From: an uncultured Bacteroidales bacterium
GTDB taxonomy: Bacteria; Bacteroidota; Bacteroidia; Bacteroidales; JAUNSR01
NCBI GenBank assembly: GCA_947074145.1
Contig: CAMTOJ010000027.1
Location: forward strand, 1-44,749
DNA: 44,749 nt
Direction of reading: 5' to 3'
In this document: positions 27,728 to 35,159 of the stretch, in pieces
Layout: each line of letters starts with the position of its first letter
Numbering within the stretch: the first letter of the stretch is position 1
The notes under the pieces: generated by a model
What the model was told of the DNA's origin: nothing
Seen by the model: the letters and a program-made list of their open reading frames with translations, nothing else
Database searches by the model: none
Translations under genes and position numbers: made by a program

Positions 27728-28738
27728 ATGAAAAGGTTATTTTTTTTGCTTATAATTCTATCATCTATTTTCTCCTCATGTGTTAAGGAAACTCAATATG
27801 ATAATAATCCCAAGGGGGTTTTTGATGCATGTTGGAATATTCTGGATCAGCGTTATTGCTTTTTTAGCTATAAAAATATAGACTGGGATGAGGTATATGA
27901 GAAATATCAAAAACAGATTGGTAAAAACATCAATCAGGATTCTCTATTTACTGTTTTAAATAATATGATGGCAGAACTCAAAGACGGACATGTCAATCTA
28001 TATTCTTCTTTTAATGTTGGTCGTTACTGGGATTGGTTTGAAGATTATCCGCAAAACTATTTTCAACATATAACAAAAAGATATTTAGGCAATGATTATA
28101 AGATTGCAGGAGGATTAAAATATACAATTTTACTACCTGATTCGATAGGCTATATATATTACGGAAGTTTTTCAAACAGTGTTTCAGAAGCTAATCTTAA
28201 TTATGCTTTGGGGAATCTACAAAATTGTAAAGGAATAATTTTCGATGTCAGAAATAATGGAGGAGGTAGTCTTAGTTATTCCGATCGTATTGCTTCAAGG
28301 TTTACCTCTGAAAAAATACTAAGTGGATATATTCAGCATAAGACAGGAAAGGGACATGATGATTTTTCTGAACTTTATCCGATCTATTTATCTTCCGGAA
28401 CTGGTGTTTCTTATTATAAACCTACTGTTGTACTTGCCAACAGATCAACTTATAGTGCTGCAAATAATTTTGTTAGCATAATGAAGAATATTCCGACAGT
28501 TAAGATTATCGGAGATAAGTCTGGTGGTGGTAGTGGTCTTCCTTTTTCATCAGAATTGCCAAACGGATGGACGTTAAGATTTTCGGCATCTCCTATTTAT
28601 GATGCGAGTAAGAGTCACACCGAATTCGGTGTGGATCCTGATATAAAAGTTGATATAAGCGATGACGATTTTATCAAAGATGTAGACACTATTATTGAGA
28701 CAGCAAAAAGATATATAAATAAAGAAACGCAAAATTGA
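27728..28738 (+). CDS. S41 family peptidase lipoprotein
   Basis: A 336-residue lipoprotein with lipobox SSC (MKRLFFLLIILSSIFSSC). An N-terminal helical cap (about 25-90, FDACWNILDQRYCFF) contains the ELKDGHVNLYS segment typical of tail-specific-protease relatives. The catalytic core has GIIFDVRNNGGGSL, the nucleophile S243 in NRSTYSAANNF, and the base K264 in GDKSGGGSG, the Ser-Lys dyad of S41 peptidases. No PDZ domain is obvious. Predicted to act on envelope or secreted proteins. Second gene of a two-gene unit with the preceding outer-membrane-like protein. Confidence 0.88.
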   Translation: MKRLFFLLIILSSIFSSCVKETQYDNNPKGVFDACWNILDQRYCFFSYKNIDWDEVYEKYQKQIGKNINQDSLFTVLNNMMAELKDGHVNLYSSFNVGRYWDWFEDYPQNYFQHITKRYLGNDYKIAGGLKYTILLPDSIGYIYYGSFSNSVSEANLNYALGNLQNCKGIIFDVRNNGGGSLSYSDRIASRFTSEKILSGYIQHKTGKGHDDFSELYPIYLSSGTGVSYYKPTVVLANRSTYSAANNFVSIMKNIPTVKIIGDKSGGGSGLPFSSELPNGWTLRFSASPIYDASKSHTEFGVDPDIKVDISDDDFIKDVDTIIETAKRYINKETQN

Positions 28739-28821
28739 TCTTATTGCATAAATCATACAAATTTGTGATATAAACTCCGAGATGTTAAGCAAGAGATGGT
28801 TTTACTTATTTCTCTTAGAGA

Positions 28822-29172
28822 TTAAGTTGTCAGAATATACTCTTTGAGATCTTTTATAGCCTCTTTACATGTTGTATATCCTTGCACTATGATAGGTTTT
28901 CCCCCGGCGGGGACAAACATTGTAGCAGGAAAAGCTGTAATACGATAGCTTTTAGGAATCTCAGGGTACTCATTAACCAAAACATCATAGACTGTGAGCA
29001 TTTCATTGTCTATTGATAATTTGTAGTATATTTCTTTGAATCCGTCGGCAAAATTATCCTTACCTGTATGGAACACAATCAGTGCGGGTTTAGTATTCTT
29101 AAATTGCATTTTCTCTTCACCTTCAAAATCCGCAAAATCCTGAGAGAAAAGCTTCGTCGATAAATGATGCAT
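28822..29172 (-). CDS. Thioredoxin-fold protein lacking the CXXC motif
   Basis: A 116-residue protein with a thioredoxin-like layout. Strand ALIVFHT (30-36) is followed, at the place of the redox motif, by GKDNF rather than WCxxC. Then come a helix, the strand LTVYDVLVNEYPEIPKSYRI, the cis-proline segment AFPATMFVPAG (P82), and a final strand-helix. It has one Cys (CKEA, near residue 102), so disulfide chemistry is unlikely. There is no signal peptide, so it is presumably cytoplasmic. Convergent with the S41 peptidase gene; no strong terminator separates them. Role unknown: a chaperone-like or binding function is possible. Confidence 0.7.
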   Translation of the reverse strand: MHHLSTKLFSQDFADFEGEEKMQFKNTKPALIVFHTGKDNFADGFKEIYYKLSIDNEMLTVYDVLVNEYPEIPKSYRITAFPATMFVPAGGKPIIVQGYTTCKEAIKDLKEYILTT

Positions 29173-29315
29173 AATACCCTTTTTTACTTACACAATCCGA
29201 ATTATTCTTTGTATTATAACGTATTAACAAGTCATTTGTTTATATAGTTTTTTTAAGAATATTGTTCTTTCAATTTGATTATTTGGGATAGTCAAATCTT
29301 AACAAAACAAAAAAA

Positions 29316-29342
29316 CCGAAGAAAACAAATATGTTTCTTCGG
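29316..29342 (-). terminator. Intrinsic terminator of the mannose-1-phosphate guanylyltransferase gene
   Basis: Perfect 9-bp stem CCGAAGAAA / TTTCTTCGG (29316-29324, 29334-29342). On the minus strand it is followed by a run of T. Confidence 0.9.
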
Positions 29343-29386
29343 CTATATTTTTTATAATTATCAATTTTTTGTCCAATAATTAAAAA

Positions 29387-30463
29387 TCAGATATAGTCAT
29401 CTCCGAATTTTACTTTGGCATCTGTAACAAATTGACGAATACGTTGCTCTTCACTTTTCTTACATATTAAAAGGACATTGCCAGATTCGGCTACAATATA
29501 ATCTTCCAAACCCTGAATCACTGCAATATGATCGGCAGGGAGAGATACAATATTATTGTGGCTCTCATAAGCAAGTACTGATGTTTGCAATGATACATTA
29601 CTGTTTTCATCCTTATCGGTTATATTATAAAGTGAACCCCATGATCCCATATCGCTCCAACCGAAGTCTGATGGCAAAACATATATATTTGACGCTTTCT
29701 CGATAATACCGAAATCAATAGATAGATTAGGGCATGAAGGATACATATCGGAAATGAAGTCAGCCTCTTTTTCAGTTGCATAAAACTCTTTTCCCACTTC
29801 AAAACGGGAATGAATATCAGGAAGATTTTTTTCAAATGCTTTTATGATTGAATTGACATTCCATATAAAGATTCCGGAATTCCAAAGAAACTCTCCACTG
29901 TCGATAAATACCTTTGCTAGTTCAGAGTCTGGCTTCTCGGTGAATGTCTTTACTTTATAGAATTCATCAATTTTGTCTTCAGCTTTTTGGATATATCCGT
30001 AAGCTGTCTCCACTCTTGTCGGATTTATACCCAAGGTAAGAAGGACATCCTTTGATGCGGCAAGTTCAAACGACTTATCAATGCTCTCTTTGAAAAGAGT
30101 TTCATTTAATATCACATGATCGGCAGGAGTAATAACAATATTGGCATCTTTATTTTTTGCCTTGATATGATGTGCAGCCCAAGCAACACATGGAGCAGTG
30201 TTACGTCGCTGCGGTTCAACAAGTATTTGACTTTCGTCAATATCAGGAAGCTGCTTTTTGGTTATATCTTTATAGTTTTGGTGAGTTATAATATATATAT
30301 TTTCTTTCGGAACTATCTGACTAAATCTATTGTATGTCATCTGAAGCATAGATTCTCCGGTACCGAAAAAATCTATAAATTGCTTAGGAAGTTTGTTTCT
30401 ACTCACAGGCCAGAATCTGCTTCCTACTCCTCCGCTCATTATTACACAATAACGGTTATTCAT
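29387..30463 (-). CDS. manC: Mannose-1-phosphate guanylyltransferase
   Basis: A 358-residue nucleotidyltransferase that makes GDP-mannose from mannose-1-phosphate and GTP, feeding fucose, mannose and O-antigen or capsule synthesis. The N-terminal signature VIMSGGVGSRFWPVSRNKLPKQF (nucleotide and Mg binding) is complete, with ITPADHVI, FTEKPD and FLWNSGIFIWN further on, and the C-terminal GWSDMGSWGSLY element. Length fits the single-domain form, without the phosphomannose isomerase fusion. Monocistronic, with its own terminator. Cytoplasmic. Confidence 0.94.
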   Translation of the reverse strand: MNNRYCVIMSGGVGSRFWPVSRNKLPKQFIDFFGTGESMLQMTYNRFSQIVPKENIYIITHQNYKDITKKQLPDIDESQILVEPQRRNTAPCVAWAAHHIKAKNKDANIVITPADHVILNETLFKESIDKSFELAASKDVLLTLGINPTRVETAYGYIQKAEDKIDEFYKVKTFTEKPDSELAKVFIDSGEFLWNSGIFIWNVNSIIKAFEKNLPDIHSRFEVGKEFYATEKEADFISDMYPSCPNLSIDFGIIEKASNIYVLPSDFGWSDMGSWGSLYNITDKDENSNVSLQTSVLAYESHNNIVSLPADHIAVIQGLEDYIVAESGNVLLICKKSEEQRIRQFVTDAKVKFGDDYI

Positions 30464-30846
30464 CTCTTTCTATTTTGGTTAATTCAGTTTTTATATTAGT
30501 TATGTTTGTAGAACATTGTATTTTACAATTTCATTGCATTTACATGCTCGTAAATATAGATTTATATAGCAAATGAAAACATTAAATCATTATACTCAAA
30601 TTTTAGAGTGAAAATTTTGTTATTATTAAATATTGAACTTACTAATCCGATAAAAATCACAATTCAATATTATTTTAATCATTAATTTAAAATCATTGCA
30701 ACGTTCGGGATTATCTATCTCATAATTAACACTTCAAGCATTTATAAATCTATTAATGAATTTTTTTTCATTATAAGCTATAATCAATGTCTGATGTCAA
30801 AGATAATGTTCTACGCCTATTTTCACAAAAAAACAGATACAAACAT
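30464..30846. other. Gene-free region between manC and tRNA-Leu
   Basis: AT-rich sequence that should contain the manC promoter on the minus strand. No supportable ORF, repeat or hairpin was seen. Confidence 0.6.
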
Positions 30847-30876
30847 TTTGATGTTATCATTTTTTTAATACCTTTG
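30847..30876 (+). promoter_or_regulatory. Promoter of tRNA-Leu
   Basis: TTTG (30847-30850), 18-bp spacer, TACCTTTG (30869-30876): both Bacteroidetes promoter elements match. The -7 box ends 19 bp before the tRNA 5' end. Confidence 0.75.
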
Positions 30877-30895
30877 CAACGTCTTAATCGGAAAT

Positions 30896-30979
30896 GCCCA
30901 GATGGCGGAATCGGTAGACGCGCTGGTCTCAAACACCAGTGGATTCACTTCCATGCCGGTTCGATCCCGGCTCTGGGTA
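30896..30979 (+). tRNA. tRNA-Leu, anticodon CAA
   Basis: An 84-nt class II tRNA without encoded CCA. Acceptor arms GCCCAGA / TCTGGGT, D-arm with GGCGGAATCGGTAGACGC, anticodon stem CTGGT / ACCAG with loop CTCAAAC giving CAA, long variable arm (GGATTCACTTCC) and T-arm GCCGG-TTCGATC-CCGGC are all visible. The long variable arm and the CAA anticodon identify leucine (reads UUG). Followed at once by a strong terminator. Confidence 0.95.
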
Positions 30980-30984
30980 CTAAG

Positions 30985-31021
30985 AAAGGCTAACAACTGA
31001 TTTATCAGACTGTTAGCCTTT
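30985..31021 (+). terminator. Intrinsic terminator of tRNA-Leu
   Basis: Perfect 11-bp stem AAAGGCTAACA / TGTTAGCCTTT (30985-30995, 31011-31021) with an inner CTGA / TCAG, then a T run. Confidence 0.92.
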
Positions 31022-31066
31022 TTGCTTTATGGGTTTGTTACTCAATTATTCCAAGAATATGTTTAA

Positions 31067-31433
31067 TTACTTTTTCTTATAACTCTCTATCCTATCAATA
31101 AGATAATGGTCATTAACTTTGCATAGTGAGATTTTGATTTTCTTAGAACTGCCGTTACTATCAAAAGAGACAAGATAGTCATTATTGTCAAGGGATTTTA
31201 TGTCAAGTGATGTAGACCATATATATTCAAAATCAAAATTATTGATTAACAGATCAAATTCTTCCCTAGAGTCTGATAATGCTTGTTTTTCTGCATTATT
31301 AAAATCCTTCTTTGCGTTATTAGTAAGATCTTCGTTGGATAATTTTTCTCCAAAAACCTGTCATTTCCTTATTTTCACAGCTCTTCAATAATAAATATGC
31401 GGTATTACGACAATTACTTTTATTGTATGCTAT
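31067..31433 (-). pseudogene. Frameshifted gene remnant, unknown family
   Basis: Reading the minus strand from about 31433 gives NCRNTAYLLLKSCENKEMTG, then a phenylalanine. At a run of five T (31352-31356 on plus, as A) the frame breaks. Removing one T joins it to GEKLSNEDLTNNAKKDFN and onward through EEFDLLINNFDFEYIWSTS to a stop at 31067-31069 after IESYKKK. The downstream frame has no start codon, and the upstream frame is closed by TAG at 31434-31436. Codon content looks like coding sequence across about 115 codons. This suggests the decayed 3' end of a gene, or a sequencing error in a short gene. Family not recognised. Confidence 0.55.
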
Positions 31434-31796
31434 CTATATAAGATAGACATTGAGCAAATTGCCAAAAAGTAAATATATAATAGGATAACAGTATTGCTTA
31501 ATTGCAAATTAGCAATAATTAACACTAGCAGAATATCAATTATTTTCTTTATAAATCAAATCAATTTAATCTGTAATATAAGAGACACCAATACCATATT
31601 TCTTATTAAAAAGAAGCTATATTCCTCATCTATATATATAAATATATATAAAAAATAGAGACAGGACAGCGGTTGGTAGAAAAATCATGGAGGTAGAATG
31701 AACTATTAAAAATCTATCAAAACATTTTTTTATGAAACCATATTAAAAAAATTATGTTTTAAATAGTAATAAATAAATATGCAAAGAATTATTTTT
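31434..31796. other. Gene-free AT-rich region upstream of topA
   Basis: Contains a (TA)-rich tract near 31638-31658 and no ORF I can support. It may hold remnants of the decayed gene to its left; only the topA -7 box at its right end is recognisable. Confidence 0.55.
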
Positions 31797-31804
31797 TATT
31801 TTTG
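31797..31804 (+). promoter_or_regulatory. -7 box of topA
   Basis: TATTTTTG matches TAnnTTTG exactly, 32 bp before the topA start codon. No obvious -33 element. Confidence 0.5.
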
Positions 31805-31836
31805 CCCGACCTTGTTAATTGATAAAGAATAAATAG

Positions 31837-34308
31837 ATGTCTAAAAACTTAGTAATTGTAGAATCACCGGCCAAAGCTAAAACTATAGAGAAGTTTCTTG
31901 GGAAAGACTTTGTAGTTAAATCAAGCTATGGACATATTCGTGATTTGAAGAAAAAAGATTTTAGTATAGATATAGAGCATGACTACTCTCCTATATATGA
32001 AATTCCGGCAGATAAGAAAGATTTAGTGGCCGATTTGAAGGCTCAAGCAAAGAAAGCAGACATCGTTTGGCTCGCTTCCGATGAAGACCGTGAGGGAGAG
32101 GCTATATCCTGGCATCTTTACGAGGTGCTTGGACTAACACCTGAAAATACGCGAAGAATTGTTTTTCATGAAATCACAAAAGAGGCTATACTTAAAGCGA
32201 TTGAAAATCCGCGTAATATTGACCTAAATCTTGTTGATGCACAACAGGCACGAAGAATACTTGACAGAATAGTGGGATTTGAGCTTTCGCCTGTATTATG
32301 GAAGAAAGTAAAACCGGCTTTGTCTGCAGGTAGAGTACAATCGGTTGCCGTGAGGCTTATAGTTGAACGCGAGAAGGAGATTGACGCATTCGTTTCCGAA
32401 GCATCATATAGAGTGGTTGCTGTGTTTTCAGTTAAAGCAAAAAGCGGAAAAGATATTGATCTTAAAGCAGATCTTGATACCCGATTTAAAACAAAAGAAG
32501 AGGCTTTTGATTTTATTTTGAAATGTAAATCTTCTGAGTTTAAAATTGAGGATATTGTTACGAAACCTCTTAAAAAATCTCCGTCTGCGCCTTTTACAAC
32601 TTCAACACTTCAGCAGGAAGCTGCAAGAAAGTTGGGTTATTCTGTTTCTCAAACCATGCGTGTTGCACAGAGTTTGTATGAATCGGGACATATTACATAT
32701 ATGAGAACTGACTCGGTAAATTTGTCGTCTCTGGCTATAGGTACGTCAAAACAAGAGATAGTTTCTACAATGGGAGAAGAGTATCTTCATACTCGTCAAT
32801 TTAGTACAAAATCAAAAGGTGCTCAAGAGGCGCATGAGGCGATAAGACCTACTTATATAAGTAATAAAACTATTGAAGGTTCAGCTCAGGAGAAGAAACT
32901 TTACGAACTGATCTGGAAAAGAACAATTGCTTCTCAGATGTCGGATGCACAACTTGAAAAGACTACAGCGACGATATCAGTAAGCCAAAGTAATCATACC
33001 TTCCAGGCAACAGGTGAAGTGATTAAATTTGACGGTTTCCTTAAAGTATATATAGATTCTTCGGATGAAGATGATAATAAGGATGAAAGCGGTAAAATGC
33101 TTCCTCCTCTATCAGTTGGACAGGTTTTACCAATGAAAGAAACTACGGCGACTGAAAGGTTTACTCAAAAACCGGCCCGCTATTCTGAGGCAAGTCTTGT
33201 TAAGAAGATGGAGGAACTTGGCATTGGGCGTCCTTCTACTTATGCTCCGACTATTTCTACTATTCAAAATCGTGAATATGTAGAAAAGAGTGATCTTGAC
33301 GGAAAAGAAAGAAATTATAATGTTATCACTCTTTCAAAAGGGGAAATAACAGACCAAATAAAAACTGAGATAACCGGGGCTGATAAAGGAAAACTAATCC
33401 CTACCGATATAGGTATTGTGGTAAATGATTTTCTTTCGATGAATTTCCCTGATATTATGAATTATAACTTTACGGCAAACGTTGAGCAGGATTTTGATAA
33501 TATCGCTGAAGGAAAAGAGGAATGGTCAAAGATAATTGATGAATTCTATAAATTATTTCATCCTTCGGTTACTGAGGCTATTAGTGCTAAATCTGAACAT
33601 AAGGTTGGTGAAAGAATACTCGGAACTGATCCTAAGACTGGAAGACAAGTTTCTGTAAAAATAAGCAGATTTGGTCCGGTGGTTCAAATAGGAAAAACAG
33701 AAGAGGAGGAAAAACCTCTTTTTGCATCTCTTTTGAAAGGTCAATCTATCACAAACATTTCTCTGGAAGAGGCTCTTAAATTGTTTGAATTACCTCGTCA
33801 GCTTGGTGAGTATGAAGGAAAAGTTGTTACTGTGGCAATTGGTCGTTTCGGACCTTATATTCGTCATGATAATAAGTTTGTTTCTCTTCCTAAAGAGTAT
33901 CAACCTATGTCTGTAACTCTTGAAGAGGCTATCCCTCTTATTGAAGCAAAAAGGAAACAGGAGGCAGAAAAGCTTATAAAGAGTTTCCCTGAAGATGAGA
34001 ATATGCAGATTCTTAATGGTCGATATGGTGCTTATATATGTTATGACAAAGTAAACTATAAGATTCCAAAAGGTAATGATCCTCATACTCTGACTTTTGA
34101 AGATTGTAAAAAAATTACAGAAGATCCGGCTAATGCTCCAAAAGGTAAAGGCAAGAAGGCTGTAGCAAAAAAAACTGAAACAGCTGAAAAGAAAAAGCCT
34201 GCGGCTAAAAAAGCTGATACAAAAAAGAAAGAGAGTACTACTAAAAAAGAATCAGCTAAAACAACAAAGCCAAAAGCTGAATCAAAATCAAAAAAGAAAG
34301 AATCATAA
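31837..34308 (+). CDS. topA: DNA topoisomerase I
   Basis: An 823-residue type IA topoisomerase that relaxes negative supercoils. The Toprim domain has E9 in IVESPAKAKTI and the DxDxE acid triad in ASDEDREGEAISWH (D82, D84, E86). The catalytic tyrosine is Y288 in HITYMRTDS; GRVQSVAVRLIVERE and GIGRPSTYAPTIS mark the central domains. Instead of Cys4 zinc ribbons, the C-terminus has repeats of the GRFGPYIRH / GRYGAYICYD type, then a lysine-rich tail of about 60 residues (AAKKADTKKKESTTKKES) likely to bind DNA. Length and architecture are normal for Bacteroidetes. Monocistronic. Confidence 0.95.
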   Translation: MSKNLVIVESPAKAKTIEKFLGKDFVVKSSYGHIRDLKKKDFSIDIEHDYSPIYEIPADKKDLVADLKAQAKKADIVWLASDEDREGEAISWHLYEVLGLTPENTRRIVFHEITKEAILKAIENPRNIDLNLVDAQQARRILDRIVGFELSPVLWKKVKPALSAGRVQSVAVRLIVEREKEIDAFVSEASYRVVAVFSVKAKSGKDIDLKADLDTRFKTKEEAFDFILKCKSSEFKIEDIVTKPLKKSPSAPFTTSTLQQEAARKLGYSVSQTMRVAQSLYESGHITYMRTDSVNLSSLAIGTSKQEIVSTMGEEYLHTRQFSTKSKGAQEAHEAIRPTYISNKTIEGSAQEKKLYELIWKRTIASQMSDAQLEKTTATISVSQSNHTFQATGEVIKFDGFLKVYIDSSDEDDNKDESGKMLPPLSVGQVLPMKETTATERFTQKPARYSEASLVKKMEELGIGRPSTYAPTISTIQNREYVEKSDLDGKERNYNVITLSKGEITDQIKTEITGADKGKLIPTDIGIVVNDFLSMNFPDIMNYNFTANVEQDFDNIAEGKEEWSKIIDEFYKLFHPSVTEAISAKSEHKVGERILGTDPKTGRQVSVKISRFGPVVQIGKTEEEEKPLFASLLKGQSITNISLEEALKLFELPRQLGEYEGKVVTVAIGRFGPYIRHDNKFVSLPKEYQPMSVTLEEAIPLIEAKRKQEAEKLIKSFPEDENMQILNGRYGAYICYDKVNYKIPKGNDPHTLTFEDCKKITEDPANAPKGKGKKAVAKKTETAEKKKPAAKKADTKKKESTTKKESAKTTKPKAESKSKKKES

Positions 34309-34340
34309 CAACTCTTATTTGAGTTAATATGATAAAATAT

Positions 34341-34385
34341 AAATCGGATTATAAGATCTAACTTCAAGATTTTATAATCCGATTT
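34341..34385 (+). terminator. Intrinsic terminator of topA
   Basis: Perfect 14-bp stem AAATCGGATTATAA / TTATAATCCGATTT (34341-34354, 34372-34385), inner ATCT / AGAT pairing, then T run. Confidence 0.93.
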
Positions 34386-34721
34386 TTTATATCTATGTTA
34401 GATATTCTACATTATTATTATCTATGGATAAATACCTATACAAACTTAGAACTTTTTTCAGTGTGATTTTATAATCACAGTTAGGTTACTCATATGAACT
34501 TTTTTGCGATAATAAATTTATTATTATAATTTTTATTTTTTTTGTTTTGGCAAAATAGAAAATATAATTATTTGTTTATTATATGCTATAAGAAGGTTAT
34601 AATCCAAGCAATAATGATTATCAAACATCATATTTTATAGTATATATCTATATTTTATATTATTTTTTCAATAAAAGATAAAAAAATACACATTTTTGAA
34701 TAAAAAAATTGCTAAGAAGTA
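34386..34721. other. Gene-free AT-rich region downstream of topA
   Basis: Very AT-rich with no supportable ORF. It contains a small hairpin TGTGATT-ttat-AATCACA (34462-34479). The rest is unexplained. Confidence 0.55.
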
Positions 34722-34751
34722 TTGACAATTAAAAAATTAATTATATATTTG
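34722..34751 (+). promoter_or_regulatory. Consensus Bacteroidetes promoter without a downstream gene
   Basis: TTG (34722-34724), 19-bp spacer, TATATTTG (34744-34751). Both spacing and -7 box are ideal. No plus-strand CDS follows before the convergent gene, only the hairpin at 34806-34835. Confidence 0.6.
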
Positions 34752-34757
34752 TCATAT

Positions 34758-34840
34758 AAATAAAGAGACACTAATTATAAGTCTATACAAATAATAAACC
34801 TAAAGAACGTTAGTCTACGTGAGTAGCCTAACGTTTGCGT
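34758..34840 (+). ncRNA. Candidate small RNA with stable hairpin
   Basis: Predicted transcript from the promoter at 34722-34751. Its 3' half is a near-perfect hairpin: AACGTTAG / CTAACGTT outer stem (34806-34813, 34828-34835), one T-C mismatch, CTAC / GTAG inner stem, and a GTGA (GNRA-type) tetraloop at 34819-34822. The 3' flank TTGCGTTTATATATA is only moderately T-rich. Both ends are estimates. It could instead be a terminator hairpin of an untranslated leader, or a bare regulatory site. Confidence 0.35.
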
Positions 34841-34941
34841 TTATATATACCTCTTCTTTATTATAAAATATTTATATACTTCATAATATTTAAGGGAAAG
34901 ATATTTAGCTTAAATTTTCATTTAAACATAATAACAAAAAA

Positions 34942-34970
34942 AAAGTAACCGGATTTTATCCGGTTACTTT
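34942..34970 (-). terminator. Intrinsic terminator of the BNR/LamG gene
   Basis: Perfect 13-bp stem AAAGTAACCGGAT / ATCCGGTTACTTT (34942-34954, 34958-34970) with a 3-nt loop. On the minus strand it is followed by at least nine T. It is 190 bp past the gene's stop. Confidence 0.88.
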
Positions 34971-35159
34971 CTGAAATAAAAACATTTAAAGTCTAAGTTA
35001 GATGAATTGTATAAACTATATTAAAAATACTGCTTTTTTTATCAACTGCAAGGATTAAAACCGTAAATCTTTATATGAACTTAAAAATCGGTCCTTATAA
35101 ATTTACTATATGTTGTTTCAATAAAATGTTAGAATAACATTGATTTATCTATTTTACAC

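Noticed and set aside
30787..30993. Open frame covering the tRNA-Leu gene
   Set aside because: It reads through a complete tRNA with promoter and terminator, so it is not a protein gene.
31185..31391. Plus-strand open frame of 68 codons
   Set aside because: It is antisense to the frameshifted remnant, whose minus-strand translation looks far more protein-like.
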